From assembly GCA_951799425.1 (NCBI GenBank), contig OX637393.1:25748744-25812743 (forward strand): a stretch of DNA of 64,000 bases. The letters run 5' to 3'. Below the pieces are notes generated by a model. That model had not been told where the DNA came from and did no database searches. It saw only the letters and a list, made by a program, of their open reading frames with translations. Within the stretch, counting starts at the first letter, position 1; each line of letters opens with the position of its first letter. This document shows positions 1 through 11,094 of the stretch, in pieces. The DNA comes from Ilex aquifolium (lineage: Eukaryota > Streptophyta > Magnoliopsida > Aquifoliales > Aquifoliaceae). A program made the translations under genes and the position numbers.

Positions 1-540
1 TTCATAAAGAAAAGAAGGATGCAAGTTCAAAATTTGTGAACTCTCATATTGCAATACTTTCAAACTCGAGGTCGAGTTTTCTCCAACCAGGGGAGAATGA
101 TGCAATCCATAAGATGCTCAAGGAAACACAAACTTGAAGATGTGAAAGACAATGAAATTGAATTTCCATTAAGGCAAAGCTCCATATGGAACTTTGCATT
201 ATTGTATTTTCAATCTTATTTTAAGTTAGTTTGGTTCAATTTGCTATTATTAATATTTTATATATCCTTTTAATAGTTTTTAGAGTTAAGGGTATTTTTG
301 TAATTTTAAAAATTTTGGAATGGGTCATAACCCAACCCATGGGTCATCTTTGGGGTCATAATCTAATATTGGATATGCTAGAATTTAGAGTTGTAGTTTT
401 AGTTTGTATTAGTTTTCTAATTTTTAGTGATAGTGATATAGATGTTTTTGAGAGACCTAGAGACTTCGGAATCCTAATCTTTTTTAAGATTAGGAGTACT
501 TAGAACTCTATATATAGTGATGGAACACCTTGGCGACTAG
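1..540 (+). mobile_element. Ty3/gypsy 3' tail plus LTR fragment
   Basis: Positions 1-97 read like the last part of a Ty3/gypsy internal region and end in a polypurine tract (AGGGGAGAA, 90-97). An LTR starts directly after it with TGATGCAATCC at 98. An AT-rich U3 follows, then a TATA-like run (CTCTATATATAG) near 507-518. The LTR appears to stop near 540, where Tat-type LTR sequence begins, so its U5 is not seen. The element enters from outside the window and I cannot name its lineage. It is a fragment. Confidence 0.6.
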
Positions 541-3500
541 TGAGGAAGCGACACACGTCGTGAGTCTGGTCCTCAGCGTTGGAGTCCTTCCTCGGCACGG
601 GGGTGAAGTGTACGTCGATGACTTCTAGGATACTTCAGCATTTGCAGGTGACTCATACCGGCAAAGGAGTCCTTCCTCGGTTGGAGATACCTTCAACATC
701 CGGTGATGACTCACCTCGGCGCCGACCACATTGCAGGAGGATAAAATTTAACTTCGAAGATAGAGATGATTGACTAAGGCCAACATGCCCATGATCGATA
801 TAAAGCAGCCTCTGAGCATTATAGCTTAGGGGCGGGGTTGATTCTCAGTTATTGGCCCCCTTCTCCAAGACAATTAGAATGATCAGAAAAATAATACAAT
901 GACCAATGATAGAGGAGTACGGTGGATGGAACAATTAATTCCTGACCCCTCAAAGGGGAGATTGGAAAAAATGCCCCTGCGCATGCACCATTATTCACAG
1001 GGTGCATTAACTAATTCGACAAAAGTAAGAGACACATTCACTACTCGATGGAGCTGAGAAAGGTACATTAAGTGCTCCGGGACCTGAGTGCGAACCAGGT
1101 GAAAGACCAGGTGCAGAGAAAAATAGATGCTCTGATTGAGGTCTGCACACTAGATGTTGTCCCCTGGACGAACCAACCAGGAGCTTTCCCTCCAAGGGGA
1201 CCTAGCTGTCTACCTCAATCAACTCCTAGAAGGTATAAATAGCACACTCAAGCTTAAAGCAAAGGTATGAAACCCCTTGTCTAAGCAATATAATAATGTT
1301 CTCAAACCCTTTCTTGAATATTGACTTGAGCGTCAGAGGGTCACGCCAGAGAACACTCTGGCACCCTTCTAACTCTTCTTTTTTGAGTGACATATTACTA
1401 TTAAGGGCTTTTCCGTGGGTTGATCATTTATAGAGGAGGGTTCCACCACTGTTCATTACCCATCATTCCTATGTCTTGCTCGCAGCTCTATAACTGTTGA
1501 CTGTGGGAAGTGATGGCTTGATCCAAATGTATACACCCAAGTGCAGGCGGTCAAGCTGTAGTAATAATCCGGTTTGAGTCCGGAGTCGAATCCACAGGGA
1601 ACTTTTGTTGATATTTCTAAGGCAAGCAGTGGTAGATACCTTTTGATTGTAACCTTTTTGATTTGCTGCGAGATATGGGTTTTGCTGGACAGAATATAAG
1701 ATTCTTTCCAGAAAGATTTTCTTAACAAAATAGGAGATGAATGCTAATTAAAAAGAGTCACCCTTTAGTGCAAGGATCTGGACATGTAGTTAGTTATCCG
1801 GTTTGTCATAATTGTGCTTGATAACTCAATTAACTCCCGTGTCAACAGCAAGTTAATCGAAAGATAAAGATGGATTGTGAGAATTAAGAACATGATTCCG
1901 ATGTCTTTCTAGAAGTTTACAAGAATTGCCTGTGCCGAGACTTAACCCGTCTACAAACAAGCAAGTGTTTCTACAAGACATCCAATCATGATATTAATAG
2001 TCCATTCTTTAAATGAAGTACATTAAGGGGGGAGATTGAAGGGTAGTCATGAGGATCTAGCCGGGGTACTTGCCTTGAACTGATGAGTCTTTCTATGCAG
2101 GAGTCATCCATGTCATAGAAAGAGCTCACAATTATACAAAGTACCTTAGCTTTGCTAGATGCAATCAATCATCCGATAACAAGAAGAAATAAACGTTAAG
2201 CATAAAAGAACATTGCACAAATATGATTCCTGGATAACTTGTACATGCCTTTCTCCTCTCACTAAAGAGTGAATGAGAAACTACTCACTCTTCATGGCTT
2301 GGGTAAAGCTAGAAAAGTGAGTGATGCTCATCCCTCCAAGTGGAGAACTTTAAAAGATAAAGTAACAACAAACGCGGAGCGAATCTTCCACAAAGAATGA
2401 GTGAATCACGTTCCACCCTTCACGGCTTTAATCAAGCTCTAGAAAAGTGGAAGAGTTTCACTCTTCTAAGAAAGAAGGAAACTCAAGCAATGGAAGTGAA
2501 ATGCATGAACAATAAAAGTAGAAGAAAGCTAGTCACATTTGGAGGGTGACTTCCTCAACCAAAGATTGGAGGGTTGCTTCCTCAACCAAGATGGGAGCTA
2601 TTTCTCTTCTATGCATGAGAAATGAAAGCATAAACATAAGCATAAGCATAAAACTACTGTTATAACAAACAAGAGATGTTGGGCTAAAGCCAAACTAATC
2701 TCTAAAATAAAGACTTCATAAGGAAAATGAACTAACTACAATGAGAGTGGGAGTCTAAGCCTCCATCACTATCTACTTCCTACTATGCTCTCCTTTTAGC
2801 TCTCCAACAAGGGGAGTATTTATAGGCAAGAGGAGGAGGCAGGGGGGGTGAAAGAATAGTGTTTGCTGTCCAAGTCCAAGTGAACAGTCAACAACTCTGC
2901 TGCCAGTCTGTGGATAACGTTCGAACGTGAGTTGGCGTTCGAACGTTCTTTCTGTTTTTGCACTGAGGGCGTTCGAACGTTGACTGCCGTTCGAACGTTT
3001 CTTCTTGTTTTTGCACTAAGGGCGTTCGAACGCCAGATTTGCTCTGACCCCTTTCACTCGAGTGATCTGTGGTCTTCTGTGAAGTTCAGTTCCAACTCTC
3101 TGCAGTGGTCTGGTCTTCCATCAACTCAAGTGCACGTTCGAACGTGAGTTGGCGTTCGAACGTGCACTCAAGTACTTCAGAGCTCCAGTCTTCTTTCCTA
3201 ACTGCAACACGCTTTCTCTTCAGCAGTTGAGTCTGCTACAGTGTATTGTGGACGTTCGAACGTGAGTTGGCGTTCGAACGTTCTGGCTGTGCTCCAAGCT
3301 TCTCCAATTTTGGGCTCTAATGTACTGGTGCTGCATCCAAGTGTGGTACTTGTTGTTCTTGGGTCCTTGTTCAGTTTAGGGCCTGAAATGACATCACTTA
3401 AACTCCATTAAAGTACCATTAGTCTTAAAATGTCATAATAATATGTCAACTTTAAGTACTAATCAGGAAGCACAAGGGGGTTCCATTTAGGAGATGTTCT

Positions 3501-3566
3501 AGGCAGACGCGAGTTGACCAAGGAAGAGATCTATCATCTCATTTGTTATGCAGAAATCACCCCGCA
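541..3566 (+). repeat. 5' LTR of the Tat element, split by a solo LTR
   Basis: The likely start is TGAGGAAGCG at 541 and the likely end is CCCCGCA at 3566, four bases before the primer-binding site. Leaving out the nested solo LTR and its extra target copy, about 1.07 kb remains. A TATA-like GGTATAAATAGC lies near 1232-1243. The following segment (GACTTGAGCGTCAGAGGG, near 1323) resembles the transcribed R/U5 part of Tat LTRs. The left border is an inference, because no partner LTR is present for comparison. Confidence 0.55.
1511..3465 (-). repeat. Solo LTR, Athila-type family B, copy 1
   Basis: This segment reads as an LTR on the - strand and is flanked by the 5-bp target duplication GGAAG (1506-1510 and 3466-3470). 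It is the same family as the LTRs at 11095-12638, 20948-22743 and 35698-36780. On the - strand the order is: terminal TGATTAGTACTT, a U3 with nine perfect CGTTCGAACG palindromes (between 2918 and 3280), a TATA box (CCTATAAATACTC, about 2814-2826), then R/U5 containing GACGGGTTAAGTCTCGGCAC. With no internal region and a matching duplication, it is a solo LTR left by recombination between two LTRs. It lies inside the Tat 5' LTR. Confidence 0.88.
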
Positions 3567-3570
3567 TAAT

Positions 3571-3589
3571 TTGGCGTCGTCTGTGGCAA
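3571..3589 (+). other. Primer-binding site of the Tat element
   Basis: TTGGCGTCGTCTGTGGCAA lies four bases after the LTR end. This matches the usual Tat-branch primer-binding site. Ogre elements are reported to use a tRNA-Arg primer, but I could not confirm the tRNA here. Confidence 0.6.
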
Positions 3590-3605
3590 GTGACTAAGCT
3601 TTCTT

Positions 3606-5200
3606 GTGACAGTGACCATGGTGAGCATGCGTTTGAAAGGAAAGGGGCCTCAGCAAAGAGTTACAGATGTCCCAGCTCCGTCCATGTCAAGGAAGGAGGA
3701 CCAGGTTGAAAGTGTCAACAAGCAGCATCCGGGTCACTCCGAGACCCACCAGACTGAACCAAGTCTTAGGGGTGATAGGGGAGGGCCCCTGGCCTACTAG
3801 TTCATCGACCTCATAGAGGAGTGGCTGGGGAACCTCTTGAAGAAAATCGAAGAGAACAATGTGAATGTCCTCAATAGACTCGATGAGTTTTCTCTCACTA
3901 GCGGGGTTTCCCGGAGCATAAGACCATCAAAAGAACGCTCTGTCGAAGAAGTGAGGTGCAGTGACTTGAGGAACCGCCTTGGCAATGGAGCAGAGGCTCC
4001 AAGGCTCTGAAAAGCCCAAGGTCCAATGGACAGAACCCAGAGGTTCAGGCCAAAAGGGTCAAAACCTTGGCTCAGAACAACCTCTATCGGCAATTGTTCA
4101 GGGTAGGGGGCGAAGACACAGGTTTGATGAGGGGTCAACCCTCTTCCGTAAAAGACACAGGGGCAGGATGACATGCACACCATGACCCTTGTGCGAAAAA
4201 ACACTATAGGAACAAGGAAGACCTGAGGTCCAAACTAGACTCAAAGAGAATAGAGAGGTTTGTTCGTGATTGTAACGTCGATACCAAAGATGAAGCCATC
4301 CAATGACCATTACTTAAGAACATCAAGGAGGTGGAAGTGCCAAAGAAGTTCGTCATCCCACTATTCAAGGTCTACGACAGACGTTTTGACTCAGAGGCCT
4401 ACCTCTGACAGTATAAATAGCTGATGTCGCTATATCACTCAAATCATAGACTATTGTGTTGAGTGTTTTCTTTGAGCCTCGGCGACACAACGATGAAATG
4501 GTTCGAGGCCCTTCCACCAGATAGCATTGGGTCCTGAAAAGAACTGACCAGACAGTTTGCCATGCGGTTTATCACCGGGAGCAAATGCCCCGAAGATGTG
4601 GGGTCCTTATTGACTCTCCGACAGAGAGAAGGCGAAACGCTCCGCCAATACGCCACTCGTTATTAGGAAGAGGTCAACGACGTTGAGGGGTGATCCGAAG
4701 TAATGATGATCGCTTCTTTCTGACTTGGGTTATCCCAGGACACCGACCTATACAAATCCTTAACAAAGCAGACACCAACGGACATGGGCGAGTTGATGGC
4801 TCGTATCAACAAGTACTCGAAGGTGGAAGATGAGTTAGTATGAAACCGGGGGAAGACAGGGTCCCTCCTAAAAAAGGTCTAACTTCGACAACGAAAAATC
4901 CCTTCTGAGGGGTCCATACCGTGTTCAAAGAGCCCATTTACAAGTTGTTGCACAAGATTAAGAAGGAGCCATTTTTTAAATGGTCATCCAAGATGCAGGG
5001 CAATCCTTGCTCTAGGAACTAGAATGCCAGGTGCTCCTACCATAAGGATGTGGGGAAACTCACAGAGGACTGCCGAGTATACAAAGCCTTCCTAGAGAAT
5101 TTGTTCCAAGAGGGACACCTCCAGGAGTTTATCGCCAAGGAAACTCCGAGAGAAGCCGTTGCCACCATTGACCATGCCGATGTCTGTAACAATGTGATCG
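3606..5200 (+). pseudogene. Tat gag remnant
   Basis: Scattered reading frames across this stretch match the Tat Gag layout. A charged leader starts near 3606. The capsid region is at about 4310-4700, recognisable by the words MKWFEALPPDSIGS and LTRQFAMRFITG, and by REGETLRQYATRY close after. A basic nucleocapsid-like part follows. The order and position just after the primer-binding site fit gag. The frame is broken many times. Confidence 0.6.
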
Positions 5201-5222
5201 ATGTCATTCATGTCTGGGGCCG

Positions 5223-5852
5223 ATGACCAACACTCTCAGGACCGATCTGAAGAGGATCGCCTTTGCTAGAAAGGTGGAAGAAGAAAAAGACAGAGGCCAA
5301 ATGAGCAAGAAGCCATGTACGAATCAAAGTGGCATTACCTTCTCAAACGTTGATCTGGCAGGTGTGGCAGTTCCCTATGAAGACGCCCTGATCATAACTC
5401 TGCACATTTTGAATTTTGACGTCAAGAGGGTCCTGATCGACTCGAGGAGCTCCTTAGAGGTAATGTACCTCGACGTGCTAAAGTGGATGTGCCATGTGCC
5501 CAAAGATCTAACCCCCGTCAAGACAACCCTCGTCGGATTCAATGGGTCATACGCCCTAACTTTGGGGAAGATTACTTTTCCAGTCACAACAAGACCTGTT
5601 ATGGTAAATACAGAGTTTATGGTGATCGATTCCGATTTACCATACAACATAATCATGTGGCGGACTTGGTTGCACTCGTTCAAAACAGTGCATTCCACTT
5701 ACCACAAACAATTGAAATTCCCTACTCTGGAGGGGATAATGGAAATTTGTGTAGGCCAAGCCTTGTCAAAGAGTTGTTTCTATGAGGGATTTAAGGCTGG
5801 GGTTGCGTCCAAGGATAAAGAACATGCCATGAAGGGAGGGTTGAACAAATAG
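5223..5852 (+). pseudogene. Tat aspartic protease region
   Basis: An open stretch of about 209 residues. It carries a retropepsin-like strand (KRVLIDS) near residues 68-74 and, further on, the Tat-typical block YNIIMWRTWLHSFKTVHSTYH at about residues 141-160, followed by LKFPT. It lies between gag and RT, as in the family. Retropepsins act as dimers and cut the element's own polyprotein. It belongs to a broken element and is treated as a fossil. Confidence 0.65.
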
Positions 5853-5876
5853 TAATTATAGTATGGGTGGCTGGCC

Positions 5877-6990
5877 GTGGATGAGCCACGAGTCGACCAA
5901 GCTTACCACTCAATGGAGGACTTCTGGAAGGTACTCCTGAGTGAGGGTGACGAAGAAAGATACTTCTTGATTAGCTCAATGATGTCAGCAATAGAGCAAG
6001 AAGAGATGGCGAGCTTTATGCGGAAGAATGTGGACGTATTTGCATGGGATGCCACGGAGATGAAAGGCATAAATCTTGATGTCATTACCCACAGGCTCCA
6101 TGTTGACCCTAATCACAAACCAATTAAACAGAAGCCTCAATGTTCGGCGCCTTATCACGCCCAAGCAGTAAATGAGGAAGGGGAATGACTCCTGGAGGTC
6201 GACGTCATCCAAGAAGTGTAGTTTCCCAAGTGGTTGTCAAACATCGTGTCTGCAAAAAAGAAGAGTGGGAAGTGGCGAGTCTGTGTTGAATTCATAAATT
6301 TTAAAAAAGCATATTCGAAGGACGACTACCCCCTTCCCAAGGTTGATCAGCTAGTCAACGCCATGGCGGGGCACGAATGTATGACCTTCATGGATGCCCA
6401 AGCAGATTATCACCAGATCCCCTTACCTCAGTTTGACTAAGAGAAGGTCGCATTCATCACTCCAAGGGGGGTCTACTACTATTTTTTTTTTATTTTTTTG
6501 GGGAGGGGAAGGGGGCTTGAACCCTTGACCTCAAGAAGCAAAGTCTTCACATGGTAAGGTCTACTGCTATAAGGTCATGCCGTTCGGATTGAAGAATGCA
6601 TGTGCCACCTATTAAAGGTTAATGAACAGAATGTTTAAGCGGCAGATGGGGGACATCATGGAAGTATATATCGATGACATGTTGGTCAAAAGTAGACGTC
6701 GAGGTGATCATCTGGCGGACCTAGAGGACACCTTCAATACACTCAAGAAGTGTGGATTAAAGCTGAATGCAACCTAAGTGTTCCTTCGGGATTAGCTCTG
6801 GAAAGTTCTTGGGGTACTTGGGGAACTGGCATGGCATCGAGGCTAGCCCAAAGCAGATATAAGCTATCATGGATGTGCAAAGCCCTCGAATTGCTTGTGA
6901 CGTGCATAAACTCACGGGAATGTTGGCTGCCTTGAATCGCTTCATATCACGCTACTCGGACAAGTGTAGACCATTTGGGGTGATCAAGAG
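5877..6990 (+). pseudogene. Tat reverse transcriptase region with nested SINE
   Basis: RT blocks appear in the right order: a linker ending in LHVDPNHKPIKQKP (about 6088-6135), GKWRVCVEFINFKKA (about 6262), YPLPKVDQLV (about 6339), MDAQADYHQIPL (about 6391), then KVMPFGLKNA after a short insertion, and the active-site word YIDDMLVKS (about 6667). The frame is broken repeatedly. A 75-bp SINE sits inside the region at 6483-6557. Confidence 0.72.
6483..6557 (-). mobile_element. Short tRNA-derived SINE fragment
   Basis: Read on the - strand, this piece has a box-B-like GGGTTCAAGCCC and ends in an A-rich tail. It is flanked by a 13-bp near-identical duplication, GGTCTACTACTAT (6470-6482) and GGTCTACTGCTAT (6558-6570). 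No clear box A remains, so it is probably 5'-truncated. Removing one duplication copy restores the spacing expected in the RT block, which supports a real insertion. Confidence 0.6.
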
Positions 6991-7027
6991 GTCAGGGAAG
7001 AATTCCTAGAATGACGAATGTGAACAA

Positions 7028-7486
7028 GTGCTCATAGGAATCAAGGAATACCTCGGGGCCCTCCTGACCTTGTATATGCCAGAGCAAGGGGAGATATTGT
7101 TCTTCTACTTGGCCATTTTCAAGTTTGCTGTCAGCGGGGTATTAGTTCGTGAGGGCGAGCACGAACAGAAGTTGATGTACTACATAAGCAAGGCCTTATT
7201 AGACCCCGAAACAAGTTACCTCCCCCTGGAGAAAATTGCATTGGCACTGGTCATGGCCGCACATAAATTAAAGCATTATTTCCAAGTGCATCCCATCACG
7301 GTCTTAATAGACCAACCACTGAGAGCTATACTAAGGAAACTCAAACTTTCAAGAAGAATAGCAAAATGGGCAGTGGAATTAGGGGAACACGACATCCATT
7401 ATAGACCCTGTGCAGCGATAAAAGGACCAAGTCTTGTCGGACTTCACTGCCGAATTCACTCAAGGGGAGCACTTTCCACCCTATGA
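7028..7486 (+). pseudogene. Tat RNase H (first copy)
   Basis: An open stretch with the usual Ty3/gypsy RNase H layout: a strand with LFFYLAIFKFAVSGVLVRE, then LMYYISKALLDPETSYLPLEK, ALALVMAAHKLKHYF and VLIDQPLRAIL. It ends in WAVELGEHDIHYRPCAAIKG, the usual run-out toward the next domain. In the family this domain removes the RNA strand during DNA synthesis. It lies directly upstream of a second, different RNase H. Confidence 0.72.
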
Positions 7487-7814
7487 ACAACCCCATGAGG
7501 AGTGCCAGGTGGACACTTGGAAACTATGTGTAGATGGATCATTTATTAGTAAGGGGTTGGGGATTAGAGTGGTGTTAGTCTCCCCCGACGGGTTTGTCAT
7601 GGAGCAGGCTGTGCGACTAGGGTTCAAGGCGTCCAAAAACGAAGCTGAGTATGAGGTTGTTATCTCGAAACTCAACCTTGTTGATGTAGTCAGGGCCGCT
7701 GTACTATCAGTCCTTTGTGACTCACTGTTAATGGTCAATAAGGTCAATGGCGAGTTTGAAGCAAGGGACCCAAGGATGAAGGCTTACTATCATAACGTTG
7801 TGACACTACTCTAG
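7434..7814 (+). pseudogene. Second, archaeal-type RNase H (aRH) of the Tat element
   Basis: This stretch contains LCVDGSFISKGLGIRVVLVS, then FKASKNEAEYEVVISKLNL and VLCDSLLMVNKVNGEFEARD. The DGS / NEAEYE / CDS series is the signature of an archaeal/plant-type RNase H. A second RNase H of this kind is known from the Tat branch and is one of the best markers for naming this element. It follows the ordinary RNase H directly. Confidence 0.72.
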
Positions 7815-8029
7815 AATTTCAAAAAAGTAGAGGTCAAGTAGATTCCTCAAGATAAGAACTCTCACGCCGACACATTGGCATGCCTTTCCTTGGCATTGGA
7901 CTCTGAGATGACCGAAGGATCACGGTGGAATACCTTCCTAACTTTAGCATCAATGACACTCCAAAGGCTTTGACAATCTAGGAGGCGGGAGAGCCCCCTA
8001 GTTGGGTAGATCCCATCCTTAAGTTCCTT

Positions 8030-9209
8030 GTGACTAGGAAACTCCCAGAATGCTCCAAGGAGGCCGTAAGGGTGAAACTGAAAGCACCAAGGTTCTGGGC
8101 ATCCCCGAGCCAAAATTTATGCCAAAAATTCTTCTTTGGACCCTATCTCCTCTGCATTCGTGAGAACAAGTTTGAGCCCCTACTCTATGAGGTGCATGAA
8201 GGTATATGTGGGGGGCACTCAGGCTGAAGATCCATGGCTCACCGTATCATATAACAGGGATATTGGTGGCCTCACATGTAGAGGGACGCGCAAGCTTACG
8301 TGCGGAAGTGCGATCAATGTCAGAGGTTTGCTCCTATCATCAGGCAACCTGTAGGAGACTTGCACCCACTAATTAGTCCTTGGTCGTTTGCTCAATGGGG
8401 ACTCGACTTAGTGGTACCTCTCCTGAAGGCCCCCAGAAATAAGACATTCTTGATAGTTGGGACCGATTACTTCATGAAGTGCGTAAAAGCCGAGCTGCTC
8501 GTCCCAATTAGAGATACAGACACCAAGAAGTTCATCTAGAAGAACATAGTGACAAGATTTGGGATTCCCTATGCACTTGTGTCCGACAACTGGACTCAAT
8601 TTAACAACGGGCTTTGAAGTATTTTTGTGAACATTTGGGGATCCAAAACTACTTCTCCACGTCCTTCTACCCCCAAAGCAACGGGCAGGCAGAATCCTCC
8701 AACAAAACTATCATTAGTGAAATCAAGAAGAGACTTGAGAAAGCTAAGAGAAATTGGGTCGAGGAGCTACTGAACATCCTCTGGGTCTACAAAACAACTC
8801 CACGTATCTCAACGGGCGAGACACCTTACGCCCTCGCTTACGGAATAAAAAAAGTCATTCCATTGGAATTCGATCTCCCTACTATAAGGACTTAGGCTTT
8901 TGACACGGGGGAGAACAATCAACAACTCGCCCTGAGACTTGGACCTTGTAGAGGAAATGAGAGAAATGGCCATTTTATGATTGACAAAGTACCAAGCCAC
9001 AATGTCTAAACTCTACCACAAGAAGGTCAATCCATGAGAATTCCAGGTTAGTGATCTAGTGCTAAGGAAGGTAGTTGGGAACACTCGTGATCCCACTGAC
9101 GAAAAATTGGGGCCTAATTGGGAAGGACCTTACAGAGTCACATTAGTGGGGGGCTCTAGATCATACAAACTTGAGGACATGGAAGGAAATGTTATACTTA
9201 GGCCCTAGA
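8030..9209 (+). pseudogene. Tat integrase region
   Basis: Parts in order: a zinc-binding HHCC-type section (YEVHEGICGGHSG about 8185; KCDQCQRFAP about 8305), a core with WGLDLVVPLLKAPRNKTFLI (about 8397), and FYPQSNGQAESSNKTI (about 8668), then LWVYKTTPRISTGETPYALAYG (about 8779). A basic C-terminal part runs to about 9209. The HPQ(S/T)NGQ-type word near the third acidic residue is typical of Ty3/gypsy integrases. The frame is broken. Confidence 0.72.
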
Positions 9210-9382
9210 ATGTAATAAACTTAAAAAGTATAAATTTTTATGAATAAAGAACCTATTTTTGCCAACACTTTGTCCAGGAAGGAGCATGGCCCTGAGGTAA
9301 GATGCGCATGACGTCCTCACTACCGAAAGATTTAAAGAATGGAACTTCTCGAGGGAGCACGGCCCCGGGGGGCAAAGACGTG

Positions 9383-11060
9383 TCAAAAAATCTTTCCCCA
9401 GAAGAGACAAAGGGAGCAAGGCCTCACAGAAGGGTACAAACCCTGGGTTTGGGAGTGCCGAGCGTACTGATACCTCTGACGTAAAAAGGCGACGCATCCC
9501 CTGACAAGATAGATGTGTCTAGGAGAAAAAATGCATCTAACTTGTACAAAAAGAAAAGAGGAAAAAGGGACATCCCAACTCTGAGGGTTTGGACATCGGA
9601 TTCCAAAAGAGGCACGACCTCGACGGAAAATCAAAAACAAACAAACACTTGTCAGACTATTGACATCGCCCCCGATGCTGCCTCCGGTGTCCCCAAAAAT
9701 TTCTTCAACACTAGCAGAGAGTGTGTCAGTAGTGTCGGTCAGAAGGACTAGGTCATCGGGAACACTGGAATCATTGATTTGCAAGTTGAGAGCAGGGTTC
9801 TTCATCGAAGGAGTAGCTGGTGGATTCTGCTCCTGAATGGTTAGAGTGACCTCGACTTCTTCTACCTGGACCTCAACCGACACCTTTTCTATCTCGGCAG
9901 ATGGAATATATTCATGGTCCTTGTATAGTGGGGACTCGGCGGGTACCCTAGCAGCTCGAAGTGACTTGTCCCAGCTTTTCTTAAAAAACTCCTTCTTTAC
10001 CTTCTCAAAGGCCACAACAATGTCGTCGGCATAGCGGTTGATTATCTTTTCCTCAGATCGACTGTTTGCCTCCAACTCAGCTCTCAACTTGTCCAACTCC
10101 GGGGTGAGAGTGGCATAGGTTTGCTCCAACTCCAACACCTTGGCCTCGGCCATAGATGAGAGCTTCTCGGCCTCGGTCAACCTCTTCTCGGCGTTGGTAA
10201 GAAGGGTCATGTTCTTGTCAGCCTTTGCCTTAGCATTCTAGCTATCCTTGAAGAGCTCAGCGATCTGCGCCCCTTGTGTCCCTAGTGTCTTATCTTGAGC
10301 CGCCACCTCCTCTTTGGCTACAGCAAGCTCCCCTCAGGCTTTTTTAAGATTGGCGCGAAGTTTGTCGCACTTCTGAACCTTGGCCCGGTGTGCGTGGAAG
10401 CACTCAGTGATGACTGTAACCTGCTGCGCTGCCTAGAATAAAAAAAAGAGGGGAACTCAGGCATGAAGGTGATGTAAAAATTCACAAGTTTTCAAGCTTA
10501 CCACTAGGGAGTTTTGAATGATGGAGTAGAACACTTGATTGCTCCCTAACACCTTGTGAATTTCCATGTTGGCGTCAAATTGAAAGGCTTCACTCACAAC
10601 ATAGGCAATGTGAAGGGAGCCAACAATGGAGTCTGAGACCCGCATCGGCTCGTTGTTGCAATAACGGGCTCGATCACTCCATACGGGTGCTGAAAGAGCA
10701 ACTTTCCCTGTTTGATCGATGGGATGCGGTGGCGGAGGCAAGGGTGCACCCTTGCCACGACCAGCAAATCATGTCGTTGCTTGATTCTCCTCTCCTCAAA
10801 TGGAGGATCCCTGGGTTGGACTCACTATGGCTTGATGGTGGCACAACCAGTGTGTCAACAGAAGAAGGATCATTCGGCGGGATCACAGAACCAGATGGGT
10901 GAGTCCTGCTGAGATGATGTGGCCCTAGGACCCAAACCGTGCCCCGGACTAGCGACAAGGGCAGCTCTGGCTTTAATAGTGTTGAGGGTAAGTCGAGGTC
11001 AGTTCGACATGACGAGCTCCAAAGCTTCTTCTTCTTCAAAACTTTGTAAGACTTCAAAGT
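9383..11060 (-). pseudogene. Antisense ORF of the Tat element
   Basis: On the strand opposite to gag-pol, between integrase and the lost 3' LTR, lies a long open stretch (10210 to 9383, 275 residues). It begins with a heptad-rich coiled coil (LTEAEKLSSMAEAKVLELEQ and LDKLRAELEANS) and continues into an acidic, Val/Glu-rich part. Further upstream on the - strand another stretch (10741-10457) contains VVSEAFQFDANMEIHKVLGS. An interval with GT-AG borders and a pyrimidine-rich end (10433-10501) looks like a short intron. Antisense ORFs at this place are known in the Tat lineage. Their function is unknown. It is cut at 11094 by the Athila insertion. Confidence 0.6.
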
Positions 11061-11094
11061 CTGGCCAGTTTTCCCAATCGAAAGTGTTGGTCTC

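Larger units (their letters stand above)
541..11094 (+). mobile_element. Decayed Tat-lineage Ty3/gypsy element (left part)
   Basis: Order of parts: 5' LTR (541-3566, counting a nested solo LTR), primer-binding site (3571-3589), gag remnants, protease, RT, RNase H, a second RNase H, integrase, and an antisense ORF. A second RNase H of archaeal type and an antisense ORF between integrase and the 3' LTR are known hallmarks of the Tat/Ogre/Retand branch. The antisense part stops at 11094, where an Athila element is inserted. No 3' LTR is visible in the window, so age cannot be taken from an LTR pair. The coding region is broken many times (well over ten), so this is an old fossil. Confidence 0.8.

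Noticed and set aside
2918-3280. Regularly recurring CGTTCGAACG words as a CRISPR array
   Set aside because: Spacing is irregular, repeats are short palindromes, the setting is a plant LTR, and no cas genes are present.
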